Shown here: in pieces, positions 35,247-45,604 of the stretch
Layout of the letters: every line of letters starts with the position of its first letter
Position numbering within the stretch: position 1 is the first letter of the stretch
Assembly (NCBI RefSeq): GCF_900105985.1
Contig: NZ_FNUB01000005.1
Span: 434,001 to 498,000, forward strand
DNA length: 64,000 nucleotides
Direction: 5' to 3'
Source of the DNA: Tenacibaculum sp. MAR_2010_89
GTDB taxonomy: Bacteria; Bacteroidota; Bacteroidia; Flavobacteriales; Flavobacteriaceae
Position numbers and translations under genes: made by a program
Notes under the pieces: model-generated
The model's input: the letters and a program-made list of their open reading frames with translations, nothing else
The model's database searches: none
Told to the model about the DNA's origin: nothing

Positions 35247-36092
35247 ATGGCAATTCAAGAAGTAAAAACATATAATTTTCAAAGTATATTTTCATTACAG
35301 TTAGTGGAGTTTGAAAAAGCTTGCATTGTTAATGAGCCTAAACAAGTTGATGATTATAAAATTTTTTGGATAAAAGAAGGAAAAGGAACTTATAATATCG
35401 ATTTTAAAAGTTATTCTTTTAATGGAAATGTATTGTTTTTCTTATCACCAGGACAAGTTTTTACAGTAGATTCAGAAAAAATAAAAGAAGCATATCAATT
35501 AAGTTTTTCAAGAGATTTTTATTGCATTCAAACTCATGATACTGAAATAGCATGTAATGGTGTGTTGTTTAATAATGTTTATGAAACTCCATTTGTATCT
35601 CCTACAAACAGAGATACTGAAAAATTAAACTTTATATTAAGTAACTTGATAGAAGAATTTGAATTAGAAGAAACCGCGCAATATGATATGTTGCAGTCCT
35701 TTCTTAAGCAGTTTATTATTTATTCTGTACGAATTAAAAAAGGATATGATACTGTAAAGGAAGATTTAGAAACTAAATTATTTAAAGATTTTAGTTTATT
35801 AGTAGAACAAAATTTTAAAAAACTACATAGCGTTACTGATTACGCTAAACGATTAGGAGTATCTCCAAAATCTCTTACAAAACATTTTCAGAAAATAGGT
35901 ACACAAACTCCAAGTGATTTTATTAAGAACAGAATAATTATAGAAGCTAAAAGACAGCTTATCTATTCTTCTGATGCAATAAAACACATTGCTTTTGATT
36001 TAGGATTTAATGATCCAGCTTATTTTTCTCGTTTTTTTACTAAATCAGCGGGGCAATCTCCAAAGCAATTTCAAAAAGAGCAAAAGTCATAA
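35247..36092 (+). CDS. AraC-family transcriptional regulator
   Basis: A 281-aa regulator from the ATG at 35247. Residues 1 to about 150 form a cupin-like sensing domain. The C-terminal domain has the two AraC helix-turn-helix units: AKRLGVSPKSLTKHFQKIG, then IKHIAFDLGFNDPAYFSRFFTKSAGQSPKQF. It most likely controls the operon at 36364-37443, since that operon follows directly and has direct repeats 21 bp apart in its leader. The effector is unknown. Confidence 0.9.
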   Translation: MAIQEVKTYNFQSIFSLQLVEFEKACIVNEPKQVDDYKIFWIKEGKGTYNIDFKSYSFNGNVLFFLSPGQVFTVDSEKIKEAYQLSFSRDFYCIQTHDTEIACNGVLFNNVYETPFVSPTNRDTEKLNFILSNLIEEFELEETAQYDMLQSFLKQFIIYSVRIKKGYDTVKEDLETKLFKDFSLLVEQNFKKLHSVTDYAKRLGVSPKSLTKHFQKIGTQTPSDFIKNRIIIEAKRQLIYSSDAIKHIAFDLGFNDPAYFSRFFTKSAGQSPKQFQKEQKS

Positions 36093-36280
36093 GCTCTTCT
36101 AATATTTAACTTTATAAAAAACTCGTAACACAAGGGGAAGCTACGAGTATAGAAGGGTTTTAATTCTAGATAAATAACATTTGTTAGCTTGTTGTTTGTC
36201 TAGGTTAGCAAATATATAGCAAGCTGTAATTCAAAACATTAACATAGGTTAATAAACTTCTTTTTTTATTTATTTCATAC

Positions 36281-36308
36281 TTGTCCAAGTAACAGGAACT
36301 TTTGTCCA
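36281..36308 (+). promoter_or_regulatory. Direct repeats TTGTCCA, candidate AraC-type operator
   Basis: TTGTCCA at 36281-36287 and again at 36302-36308, 21 bp start to start, i.e. two helical turns, as is typical for AraC-type direct-repeat sites. A CATCTTTG octamer (36332-36339), close to the -7 consensus, lies just downstream, and no good -33 box is seen, as expected for an activator-dependent promoter. Confidence 0.55.
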
Positions 36309-36363
36309 TTTTTTAAAGTGTGTCTCCGTCGCATCTTTGTATCAGAATTAAAAACAAAGAATT

Positions 36364-36468
36364 ATGAGAGCAGAAAATATCCAATGCCCTAACTGTTGGG
36401 GATATCAAGAGTACGATGATCAATTTCCTGAAAGAGAAATGTGTAATTGTGAAAAAACAAATAAATAA
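36364..36468 (+). CDS. Small cysteine-rich protein, zinc-ribbon-like (34 aa)
   Basis: A short ORF from ATG 36364 to TAA 36468. The peptide begins MRAENIQCPNCWGYQEY and ends EREMCNCEKTNK; C8-x-x-C11 and a second Cys-x-Cys make a likely zinc site. It sits 20 bases before the AhpD-like gene, in the same direction and with an A-rich leader. I take it as a real small gene of the operon. Its function is unknown, with a metal-binding or stability role as a guess. Confidence 0.65.
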   Translation: MRAENIQCPNCWGYQEYDDQFPEREMCNCEKTNK

Positions 36469-36488
36469 AATTTAAAATAAATAAAATT

Positions 36489-37046
36489 ATGAGTACAAGA
36501 ATTGAAACATTAAACCCTGACACAACTACTGGAAAATCAAAAGAATTATTTGACGCTGTGCAAAGCAAACTAGGATTTATTCCAAATTTAATTAAAGTTT
36601 TTGGTAATTCACCAGCAACGTTACAAAGTTATTTAAGCTTAGGTGAATTAACAGCAAGTGGTAATTTTTCTAATAAATTTAGAGAACAGTTAGCGTTAGC
36701 AATTGCTGAAGAAAATAAATGTAACTATTGTTTATCAGCTCATACAGCAATTGGTAAAATGAATGGTTTATCTGAAGAAGAAACTGAAGAAAATAGAAAA
36801 GGTAAAGCTTCGGAAGAAAAAGTACAAGTAGGGTTGCAATTTGCTCAGAGCATAACTAAAAATAGAGGAAATGTAACTTCAGAAGAAATTAAGGCTTTTA
36901 AAGAAGCAGGATATAATGATAGTGATGTTTTAGAAGTAGTGTTAAATGTTGTAGCTAATACATTAACTAACTACGTAAATCATATTGCAGAAACAGAAAT
37001 TGATTTTCCAAAAGTAGAAGCTGGAAAATATACAGTAAAGGCATAA
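36489..37046 (+). CDS. Carboxymuconolactone decarboxylase / AhpD-like protein
   Basis: A 185-aa protein whose active-site pattern is EENKCNYCLSAHTAIGK: Glu75, Cys78-x-x-Cys81 and His85. AhpD-like proteins use these residues as peroxidase or thiol-oxidoreductase sites. The helical fold length is typical of the peroxidase-related subgroup. It is in the operon with a zinc-ribbon peptide and a cupredoxin-like protein under a likely AraC regulator, so an oxidative-stress or metal response is plausible. Confidence 0.9.
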   Translation: MSTRIETLNPDTTTGKSKELFDAVQSKLGFIPNLIKVFGNSPATLQSYLSLGELTASGNFSNKFREQLALAIAEENKCNYCLSAHTAIGKMNGLSEEETEENRKGKASEEKVQVGLQFAQSITKNRGNVTSEEIKAFKEAGYNDSDVLEVVLNVVANTLTNYVNHIAETEIDFPKVEAGKYTVKA

Positions 37047-37080
37047 TAAAAATAATAAATAATTTAAAATTTAAGAACAC

Positions 37081-37443
37081 ATGAAAAAAGTAATAGCAAT
37101 CTTAATCGTATTAGTAGGATTTGCATTTCAAGCAAATGCACAAGAAGTAAAAACTGTAGCCCTAGAACAAACTAAAGGGGAGTTTACACAAAAATCATTA
37201 ACACTATCAGAGGGAACTTATGTTTTTGAAATAGCAAATAATAAAGTAGGTCATGATGTTGGTTTTGTATTAGCTCCTAAAGGTAAGGTTGAGCAGAAAG
37301 ATCATATAAAAAATGCATATGTAACTTCATTAGTTAAAAACAATGGAAAGTCTACTTCTAAAAAAGTAACTCTTAAAAAAGGAGAGTATGTTTATTTTTG
37401 CCCATTAAACCCAACACCACAATATACATTAACAGTGAAGTAA
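37081..37443 (+). CDS. Cupredoxin-like periplasmic protein with incomplete copper ligands
   Basis: A 120-aa protein with a signal peptide (cleavage after NANA, residue 20). The beta-sandwich pattern, HDVGF with His58 and YVYFCPLNPTPQYTLTVK with Cys107, resembles the blue-copper fold. The usual second His and the Met are missing: position 114 is Gln and the chain ends six residues later. A normal type 1 copper site is therefore unlikely. A terminator follows. Confidence 0.72.
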   Translation: MKKVIAILIVLVGFAFQANAQEVKTVALEQTKGEFTQKSLTLSEGTYVFEIANNKVGHDVGFVLAPKGKVEQKDHIKNAYVTSLVKNNGKSTSKKVTLKKGEYVYFCPLNPTPQYTLTVK

Positions 37444-37470
37444 TACATTGTTTACGTAGTTTTTAGTATA

Positions 37471-37498
37471 CCTCTTCAGTAAAATGAAGAGGTTTTTA
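37471..37498 (+). terminator. Terminator of the AhpD-cupredoxin operon
   Basis: CCTCTTCA (37471-37478) pairs with TGAAGAGG (37485-37492), followed by TTTTT. Confidence 0.88.
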
Positions 37499-37729
37499 TG
37501 TATTTATTATTGTTTTAAGTACGCTAATGTTTGAAAAATAGTCGCTTACGGTATTTTTTTAAGATCATAGGTTTAAAATATTAAACTTTGAGATAGCTAA
37601 GAAAGTTGAGTAAAAGAAATATAAATCACGATATTGATTTCCTTAAAAATAAGAGAAATAGTATGGTGCTTTGTTTGATTTGTTGATTTTTTTAGTGTCT
37701 AATTAAACATATAAACTAAACTTAAAATT

Positions 37730-38896
37730 ATGTCAACAGTAAACAGTCAAATTACAGATGCGGTTACCACTAGCATGAATGAAGCAAACAAATTAATGCA
37801 CGATGTTAGTACAACTGAAGGAAATACTGCAAAATTAGAAGCAGATGTTAAAACAGTTAGTCAAGATCTACAAACAATAGATAATGATTTAACAATGTCT
37901 AAAACGATAAATACAAAATTAAAAGATTTAGATTCTGCATTAAGTGAAGCTGTAGAGTTATTAGAAGTAGTTTCAATAATTCCAGAAATAGGAACTGAAG
38001 CATCAGAGTTAAAAAACGTATTATCAACGTTCAAAAAACCTATAGATGAGGCTCTGGATGTTTCTAATAAAGTAGAAAAAGTAGTTGCGCCAATTAGAAA
38101 TGCTATTGAAAAAGTAGAGCCCAAAGTAAAACAAATTGACGAGGTGTTGTTAAAATTAATGAATGCTGAAAATCAGTTTATAGCTACTTTAGGAGGTGCA
38201 ATAAATTGTATTAATAGTCTTCCAAATTCAACAGTAAAAACGGAGTTAGTAAACGAAATTGATACAGCAGCAGGTAAGGTTGATCCTGTAGTTTTAACAT
38301 TTGATGATGCTCAAATAAAAATTTTAAATGGTATAGCTGAAGCTACTGAGGAAGTTGAGAAAATTAAACACTTAGTAATGGGGCTAGTAAGTCTAGAAAA
38401 TCAAATTAATGCAGTGATGAATGTTTTAAATCCTTTAATTTCTGCTTTAAATTCAGTTAAAAATGTATTAAGTCATACAATACGTGTTCCTTATGGAGGG
38501 TATCCTAAAGTTTGTTATAAACATGTTTTAGGAGTAAAAGTACCTTATCCGTGTGGTTGGCATACCGTTTACTTTTCATTTAGTGTAGAACAAATTATAA
38601 AAGGAGGACTGAGTGTTATAGGGCCAGTTATGGATTTGTTAAATAAAGCTATGAATGCAGTTTTACAACCAGTATTAAGAGCGTTAAACTTAAATATACA
38701 TTTACCATCTATACCAGGGCTGAGTATTCTTAATGATTTATCTGAAGATTTGAATTCATTTATAATGAAAGCAATTGACCCTATAAATAACCTTGTAAAT
38801 GAACTAAATGTTTTTGAAAATATATACAATGATGTTGAAGGATTTATTGCAGAAGTTGAAAAAATAAACAAAGCATGTACAGTACAATTAAAATAA
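37730..38896 (+). CDS. Unknown mostly helical protein (388 aa) with a Cys/His/Pro hairpin insert
   Basis: No recognised family and no signal peptide. Residues 1-235 and 285-385 are long amphipathic helices rich in Val, Ile, Asn and Lys, with coiled-coil character. Between them (about 247-285) lies an insert rich in Tyr, Pro, Gly, Cys and His (RVPYGGYPKVCYKHVLG, then VPYPCGWHTVYFSF). Two hydrophobic stretches, QFIATLGGAINCI and KGGLSVIGPVMDLLNKAM, are compatible with membrane contact. Long helices with an apolar insert recall the alpha-pore-forming toxins (ClyA/Hbl type), but this is only a resemblance. The terminator right after it marks a single-gene unit. Confidence 0.6.
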   Translation: MSTVNSQITDAVTTSMNEANKLMHDVSTTEGNTAKLEADVKTVSQDLQTIDNDLTMSKTINTKLKDLDSALSEAVELLEVVSIIPEIGTEASELKNVLSTFKKPIDEALDVSNKVEKVVAPIRNAIEKVEPKVKQIDEVLLKLMNAENQFIATLGGAINCINSLPNSTVKTELVNEIDTAAGKVDPVVLTFDDAQIKILNGIAEATEEVEKIKHLVMGLVSLENQINAVMNVLNPLISALNSVKNVLSHTIRVPYGGYPKVCYKHVLGVKVPYPCGWHTVYFSFSVEQIIKGGLSVIGPVMDLLNKAMNAVLQPVLRALNLNIHLPSIPGLSILNDLSEDLNSFIMKAIDPINNLVNELNVFENIYNDVEGFIAEVEKINKACTVQLK

Positions 38897-38930
38897 CTTG
38901 TTTTGATAATGTATTAACTTGATTGTATTG

Positions 38931-38960
38931 CCTCATCATAAATTATGATGAGGTTTTTTT
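38931..38960 (+). terminator. Terminator after the helical protein gene
   Basis: CCTCATCAT (38931-38939) pairs with ATGATGAGG (38945-38953), followed by seven T. It also faces the convergent minus-strand regulator gene. Confidence 0.9.
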
Positions 38961-39963
38961 ATAATGAGAATAATGTTTCCTCGTTTATTATTTGATTATA
39001 AATGCCGTTTATTTTTTGATACATAGAAGAGAAAAATAATTTTCGATCCACTTCGGCATTTCCTGATATTTTTTTTGATAATTGAATTTTTTTATTAAAT
39101 GCGCTAATAGTTTCTTCGCAAATAAGATTGTCATCTATTCGTAAATAAGATGTTCTTATGTAGGGTATTAGAAGTGTTTTTGTTTTTTTTGAATTGAAAA
39201 CTACAGTGTTATTTAAACAAACTAATTTACTATAATACATTTTATTTTTTACACTTGAATTTTCATCCCTAGATTCTTTTTTAATTTTGTTTTCTATACT
39301 TGTAATCATTAATTTTAATTCATCACATAATTGTATTGCTTGTTCTTGGTTTGTTAACTTTATTTTATAACAATAATATATTTGATATAAGATACTATTA
39401 ATTGTATGATCATCCCATATTTCTATACAATTAACCTTTTTAAACGCATTTTTAAAACAAATAGATTCATATATTAAGCTTGAAGAAATATTAAACTTTT
39501 CAAAAGCTATCTCTCCTTTTTTAGAATTTTCTTTTGAATTAGGTAAGTTTAATAAAATATATATTTGAAACCTTTGGAGTAAGCTGTTTTGTGGAAAATA
39601 ATATAAGGGTATATCTTTTGCAGCGTATAATACTTCAGAGTTTTCTAGTTTGGAAAATAAATTAACTAACTTATTACTTTTTATAAAGAAAGACTCTAGG
39701 GTGTTATTCGTTTGAAAGTTATAGTTTTTTTGAACCACTATTGATTCCTTTTCTTTAAAGCTATAAATATTGTTCAATGAAACTTTGTAGAATTTAGCAA
39801 GAGAAAGAGCTTCCTTAAAAGAAAGCTCAGTTTTATGATTTATTCTTCTATAGGCCGCATCGTAATTTATATCTAAAACGCTAGCTATTTCTTCTACTAG
39901 AGAAATATTGTTAGGTAACTTTTGTTTAATTTGACAAAAAAAATATTCTATCTCTTCGTTCAT
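38959..39963 (-). CDS. HTH-type regulator-like protein of Bacteroidota
   Basis: A 334-aa cytoplasmic protein from the ATG at 39963; an earlier in-frame start at 39993 gives a less natural beginning. The first 70 residues hold an XRE-like helix-turn-helix (VEEIASVLDINYDAAYRRINHKTELSFKEALSLAKFY), which fits a DNA-binding domain. The rest is helical and of unknown kind, as in several flavobacterial transcription factors of this size. The convergent helical gene next to it could be its target, but no evidence for this is seen. Confidence 0.65.
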   Translation of the reverse strand: MNEEIEYFFCQIKQKLPNNISLVEEIASVLDINYDAAYRRINHKTELSFKEALSLAKFYKVSLNNIYSFKEKESIVVQKNYNFQTNNTLESFFIKSNKLVNLFSKLENSEVLYAAKDIPLYYFPQNSLLQRFQIYILLNLPNSKENSKKGEIAFEKFNISSSLIYESICFKNAFKKVNCIEIWDDHTINSILYQIYYCYKIKLTNQEQAIQLCDELKLMITSIENKIKKESRDENSSVKNKMYYSKLVCLNNTVVFNSKKTKTLLIPYIRTSYLRIDDNLICEETISAFNKKIQLSKKISGNAEVDRKLFFSSMYQKINGIYNQIINEETLFSL

Positions 39964-40220
39964 TTGTTGTCTTTTGTAAAAAATGCAAATCAAAATTTCA
40001 AAAAATGTAATTTTTTGCGTTCTTCTTTATAGGAAATGAATTTTATTTGTATTATGATAGAGTATACTTTTTGAAGGGTGTATATTCTTTCTTATAGAGA
40101 TTTTGTATGTATTGCAAGAATTCTTTAATGATAGTCTTCTCTTTTAAGGGAAGGCTATTTCTGTTTATAATACTAGCTTAATAATAGTTTGATAGCTAGC
40201 AATATACGAAAAAAATAATA

Positions 40221-40616
40221 TTATGATATTATTACTCCTCTCTTATTAAAAGGTTGAATTATTTGTAAGTTACTCTCTTTTATTGTGTCTTTCTTAAAAG
40301 TAAAAGTTTTGTCTTGCAGTGTATTGTTTTCAAAGAAAGTTACTTGAAAACGATTGTCTAAAGCAAATAATTCTGGTTGAATTAATTCAATTTTGGCAAT
40401 AGAATTACCTGGCAAAAGGTCTATTTTTTTACGAAAAACGGAAGTGGTTTTAGTTTCTGAAAAACCTTGAGAAACAATGACAACCATTTCAATAGCAATG
40501 TCTTTTTTATTAATAATATATACGTTCCAGTCATCTGTTTTGTGAACTTCATTGTGCTCTAAAACAATTGCCATTTCTACACCTGAAACTTCTGGTATTT
40601 GTATGTCTTTTTTCAT
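40221..40616 (-). CDS. Conserved hypothetical protein near pheS (131 aa)
   Basis: A small acidic soluble protein of strands and short helices, beginning MKKDIQIPEVSGVEMAIVLE. It recalls short Bacteroidota proteins near pheS that public annotation sometimes names after that neighbour; it has none of the synthetase motifs. It starts one base after the PAP2 gene ends and may be translated together with it. The function is unknown. Confidence 0.7.
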   Translation of the reverse strand: MKKDIQIPEVSGVEMAIVLEHNEVHKTDDWNVYIINKKDIAIEMVVIVSQGFSETKTTSVFRKKIDLLPGNSIAKIELIQPELFALDNRFQVTFFENNTLQDKTFTFKKDTIKESNLQIIQPFNKRGVIIS

Positions 40617-41156
40617 CTAAAGAGAATAATTTAAACTTATAGCTATAGTATCTTTGTTAAGGTTACTATTTAATGATATTTTAATTTTATTATTTTTATA
40701 GGCTTTGGTAAAAAGATATGAAGATATAAATCCAATACTTGCCCCAGCAATTACATCATAAACATCATGTTTTTTTGCATAAATTCTTGAGTATCCAACA
40801 TAACTAGCTAATAAGTATGCAGGAAAACCATATTTCCAACCATATCTTTTTTGGATAAAAGCAGCTCCGGTAAAAGCAGCTGAGGTATGTCCTGAAGGAA
40901 AACTATAGTTTCCTCCACCTGGTCTTTTTTTATTAATAATTCTTTTTAATGTATGGGTAGCTATAAAAGAAACCCCAAAAGCTTTTATAAATTGCCAATA
41001 AGGTTTATCGTTATTTTCAAAAATAAAAGTGCTACCTAAAGCAATTATAGGAATTCCAATCTGAATAATGTCTCCAGATCTTTCTACAAAGCTTTTTTGT
41101 GAAAAAATATTAATACTAAAAGAGCAAATAAAAAAAATCAGACAAAAATGCCTCAT
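40617..41156 (-). CDS. PAP2-family acid phosphatase, membrane protein
   Basis: A 179-aa protein with a signal-type first helix and three or four more hydrophobic segments. The three phosphatase motifs are visible in order: KRIINKKRPGG, SFPSGHTSAAF, and YSRIYAKKHDVYDVIAGASIG with the catalytic histidines. Members remove phosphate from isoprenyl or phospholipid intermediates in the envelope. It sits four bases after pheS on the minus strand. Confidence 0.9.
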   Translation of the reverse strand: MRHFCLIFFICSFSINIFSQKSFVERSGDIIQIGIPIIALGSTFIFENNDKPYWQFIKAFGVSFIATHTLKRIINKKRPGGGNYSFPSGHTSAAFTGAAFIQKRYGWKYGFPAYLLASYVGYSRIYAKKHDVYDVIAGASIGFISSYLFTKAYKNNKIKISLNSNLNKDTIAISLNYSL

Positions 41157-41160
41157 GTTT

Positions 41161-42180
41161 TTAGATGATAGATTTAAATTGCTCTAAAAAACGTTTGTCA
41201 TTTTCATAGAACATACGAATATCTGGAATTTGATATAAAAGCATTGCTATACGCTCAATTCCCATTCCAAAAGCATACCCAGAATATTTAGTAGGGTCAA
41301 TATTACAGTTCTTTAAAACATTAGGGTCAACCATTCCACAGCCCATAATTTCTAACCATCCAGTACCTTTGGTAATTCTGTAATCGGTTTCAGTTTCAAG
41401 TCCCCAATAAATATCAACTTCAGCACTAGGTTCAGTAAAAGGGAAGTATGAAGGACGTAAACGTATTTTAGATTTTCCAAACATCTCTTTAGTGAAATAT
41501 AATAAAGTTTGTTTTAAATCGGCAAAAGAAACATCAGTGTCAATATATAAACCTTCTACTTGGTGAAAAATACAATGCGCACGAGCAGATATGTCTTCAT
41601 TACGGAATACTCTTCCTGGAGAAATGGTTCTAATTGGAGGTTCGTTATTTTCCATGTAACGAACTTGTACAGATGATGTATGCGTTCTTAATAAAGTGTC
41701 TGGATTTTTATCTATAAAAAATGTATCCTGCATATCACGAGCAGGGTGATACTCTGGTAAATTTAAAGCGGTAAAGTTATGCCAATCATCTTCAATTTCA
41801 GGTCCTTCAGAAACAGTAAACCCAATACGATTAAATACCTCAATAATTTGATTTCTTACTAAAGAAATAGGATGGCGTGAACCTAATTCTATTGGTTCAG
41901 AAGGACGAGTTAAATCACCATAAATCCCTTTGTCTTCAATAGCATTATCTAAGGCATCATTTAATTCAGCAACTTTACCTTCAGCAGATTTTTTTAGATT
42001 GTTTAAAGCTTGCCCAAAATCTTTACGCAATTCAGCATCAACATTCTTAAATTCAGCAAATAAGTCTTTTAACAATCCTTTGCTTCCTAAGTATTTAATT
42101 CTGAATGTTTCAACTTCTTCTTTAGACGTTGCTTTAAAAGCTTTTACGTCACCAATCAATTCCTTTACCTTATCTAACAT
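41161..42180 (-). CDS. pheS: Phenylalanyl-tRNA synthetase alpha subunit
   Basis: Charges tRNA-Phe. The 339-aa chain has the N-terminal coiled coil (about 1-90) and then the class II catalytic domain. Motif 2 is [23 protein letters not shown], and motif 3 is [20 protein letters not shown] near the C-terminus; SRHPIS and [10 protein letters not shown] are also as expected. The beta-subunit gene is not adjacent, which is usual in Bacteroidota. It is the first gene of the minus-strand unit pheS-PAP2-131aa. Confidence 0.97.
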   Translation of the reverse strand: MLDKVKELIGDVKAFKATSKEEVETFRIKYLGSKGLLKDLFAEFKNVDAELRKDFGQALNNLKKSAEGKVAELNDALDNAIEDKGIYGDLTRPSEPIELGSRHPISLVRNQIIEVFNRIGFTVSEGPEIEDDWHNFTALNLPEYHPARDMQDTFFIDKNPDTLLRTHTSSVQVRYMENNEPPIRTISPGRVFRNEDISARAHCIFHQVEGLYIDTDVSFADLKQTLLYFTKEMFGKSKIRLRPSYFPFTEPSAEVDIYWGLETETDYRITKGTGWLEIMGCGMVDPNVLKNCNIDPTKYSGYAFGMGIERIAMLLYQIPDIRMFYENDKRFLEQFKSII

Positions 42181-42320
42181 TATTTATTAATCCAAAAAAA
42201 TTAAGTTGCAAATTTAAGCTTTTTTAGTTAAAAAATGAGGAGATTTCACCTAATAACGAAAACGATGTAGAAAAGTGAAAAATAAAGTACAAAATCAAAT
42301 TTAAGAAATTGTAAATTAAT

Positions 42321-42328
42321 TATATTTG
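42321..42328 (+). promoter_or_regulatory. Probable -7 box of gdhA
   Basis: TATATTTG, the Bacteroidota -7 consensus, about 43 bases before gdhA. The -33 box is weak. Confidence 0.5.
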
Positions 42329-42368
42329 CCAAGTAAAATTGTTAAAATTATAATAACACAACAATTAA

Positions 42369-43715
<1,347 letters not shown>

Positions 43716-43738
43716 GTTTATTTACTACAAATAATATT

Positions 43739-43776
43739 AAAAAGGCCTTATAGATTTTAATCTGTAAGGCCTTTTT
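43739..43776. terminator. Terminator after gdhA
   Basis: AAAAAGGCCTTA pairs with TAAGGCCTTTTT around a loop of about 14 bases, 23 bases after the stop codon. Confidence 0.92.
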
Positions 43777-43981
43777 CTGCGAAAGTATTTAGGGGTTATA
43801 AAAAAGAACTTGGTTAAGAAAAAAAATCAATTTTCACATTCCGTTATAATATGTATCTTTACTGATTAAGAGAAGATTCTGGAGTGGGATTTTATCTAGC
43901 TAAAAATCAATAATATAAAGTGTTTTTTGATACTGAAAGTATTCAGGTTTAAAAAGCATTCTAAAAACATACATATAAATT

Positions 43982-45604
43982 ATGAGTTGTAGCGGTTGCT
44001 CAACTAACAAAGATGGCGTTCCTAAGGGGTGTAAAAGCAATGGAAATTGTGCTACAGGATCTTGTGGAAGTGGAAATAAACTAGCTGTTTTTGATTGGTT
44101 ATCGAATATGACTTTGCCAACTGGTGAAGCACCTTTTAATATTTACGAAGTACGTTTTAAAAACGGAAGAAAACATTTTTACAAAAACTTAGAGAAATTA
44201 ACTATTTCTATGGGTGATATAGTTGCTGTAGAAGGAACTTCAGGACATGATGTCGGAATAGTTTCTTTAGCAGGTGAACTTGTGAAAGTACAAATGAAAA
44301 AAAGAAAAATTGAGTCAGATGGTGAAGAGGTAAAAAAAATATATAGAAAAGCTTCTCAAAAAGATATTGATGTTTGGCATAATGCCAGACAAAGAGAACA
44401 AGAAACTCAAAGGAAAGGTAGAGAAATCATTAGTAAATTAGGATTGAAAATGAAGTTGTCAGATGTAGAGTATCAAGGAGATGGTACCAAGGCAACCTTT
44501 TACTATACTGCTGATGATAGGGTAGATTTTCGTCAATTAATTCGTGATTTGGCAAGTGCTTTTTCTATTAGAGTAGAAATGCGCCAAGTAGGAATGCGTC
44601 AAGAAGCTGCCAGATTAGGTGGTATCGGTTCTTGTGGACGAGAGTTGTGTTGTTCAACATGGTTAACTGATTTTAGAAAAGTTAATACAGCTGCAGCACG
44701 TTACCAACAGTTATCTTTAAATCCATTAAAATTAGCAGGTCAGTGTGGTAAATTAAAATGTTGTTTAAATTTTGAGTTAGATACTTATCTAGACGCATTA
44801 AAAAAGTTTCCTAAACAAGATTTGGTACTTAAAACAGAAAAAGGTGATGCTGTTTTTGTAAAGATGGATATTTTTAAAGGGTTACTTTGGTATACATACA
44901 AAGAAGAGAGCTTCAAATGGTATAGAATATCATTAGAGCAAACTCAAGAAATTATCGAGTTAAATGCCAATAATGAATTGGCTTCTCCGTTAGAAGAATA
45001 TGAATCAGAAATTGTAGAAGAACCAAAAGTTGATTTTGAAAATGTGGTTGGACAAGATAGTTTAACACGTTTTGATGCTCCAAAAAAACCGAGAAGAAAT
45101 AAAAGAAGAGGCAAAAGAATTAGTAATAATAAGGCAAAAGAGAATAAAACTAATGTGTCTAGGCCAAATAAAACTGTAGCTGATAATCAAAAAACAGATA
45201 GTAGAAAACCTAGGTCAAACAGACCTAAAAATAATAATAAGTCAAAAGTAGGGGAGGTAAAACAGAAACCAAATCCAAACCAACAAAAAAGAGCACAAGG
45301 TATTAAACCAAAGGGAGAAGTAAAGAAGAATCCAAATCAACAAAAAAGTACTCAAGGGGCTAAACCAAAGGGAGGGGTAAAGAAGAATCCAAACCAGCAA
45401 AAAAGAACTCAAGGGGCTAAACCAAAGGATGAAATAAAAAAGAATCCTAATCAACAAAAAAGAACTCAAGGCCCTAAACCAAGAGGTGAAAATCCTAATC
45501 AGCAAAAAAAGACTACAGGTAATAAACCGAATAATCAAAGAAGAAGAAATAATAATAAAAAAGGGAACAATAACGGTAATAAAAATGCTGAAGACAATAA
45601 ATAA
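43982..45604 (+). CDS. ricT: RicT/PSP1 family iron-sulfur protein with a repeat tail
   Basis: A 540-aa member of the PSP1/RicT (YaaT) family, known to form an iron-sulfur regulatory complex affecting RNA processing in other bacteria. The cysteine clusters are visible: CSGCSTN at the start, CGRELCCSTW near 218-227, and GQCGKLKCCLNFE near 253-265. The last 115 residues are a Lys/Asn/Gln/Pro-rich tail with about five repeats of the 19-residue type KKNPNQQKRTQGAKPKG, probably disordered and nucleic-acid binding. Its 3' end overlaps gldH by 20 bases. Confidence 0.94.
   Translation: MSCSGCSTNKDGVPKGCKSNGNCATGSCGSGNKLAVFDWLSNMTLPTGEAPFNIYEVRFKNGRKHFYKNLEKLTISMGDIVAVEGTSGHDVGIVSLAGELVKVQMKKRKIESDGEEVKKIYRKASQKDIDVWHNARQREQETQRKGREIISKLGLKMKLSDVEYQGDGTKATFYYTADDRVDFRQLIRDLASAFSIRVEMRQVGMRQEAARLGGIGSCGRELCCSTWLTDFRKVNTAAARYQQLSLNPLKLAGQCGKLKCCLNFELDTYLDALKKFPKQDLVLKTEKGDAVFVKMDIFKGLLWYTYKEESFKWYRISLEQTQEIIELNANNELASPLEEYESEIVEEPKVDFENVVGQDSLTRFDAPKKPRRNKRRGKRISNNKAKENKTNVSRPNKTVADNQKTDSRKPRSNRPKNNNKSKVGEVKQKPNPNQQKRAQGIKPKGEVKKNPNQQKSTQGAKPKGGVKKNPNQQKRTQGAKPKDEIKKNPNQQKRTQGPKPRGENPNQQKKTTGNKPNNQRRRNNNKKGNNNGNKNAEDNK
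45261..45540 (+). repeat. Tandem 57-bp repeats in the ricT tail
   Basis: About five copies, some slightly changed, of a 57-base unit encoding KKNPNQQKRTQGAKPKG-like residues. Copy number variation by slippage between strains would be expected. Confidence 0.85.

Noticed and set aside
36121..36148. Inverted repeat ACTCGTA...TACGAGT after the AraC gene as a terminator
   Set aside because: The stem is only 7 bp with a 14-base loop and has no T run after it, so support is weak.
45261..45540. Possible CRISPR-like array
   Set aside because: The regular repeats have no unique spacers and are in frame with RicT, so they are protein-coding tandem repeats.
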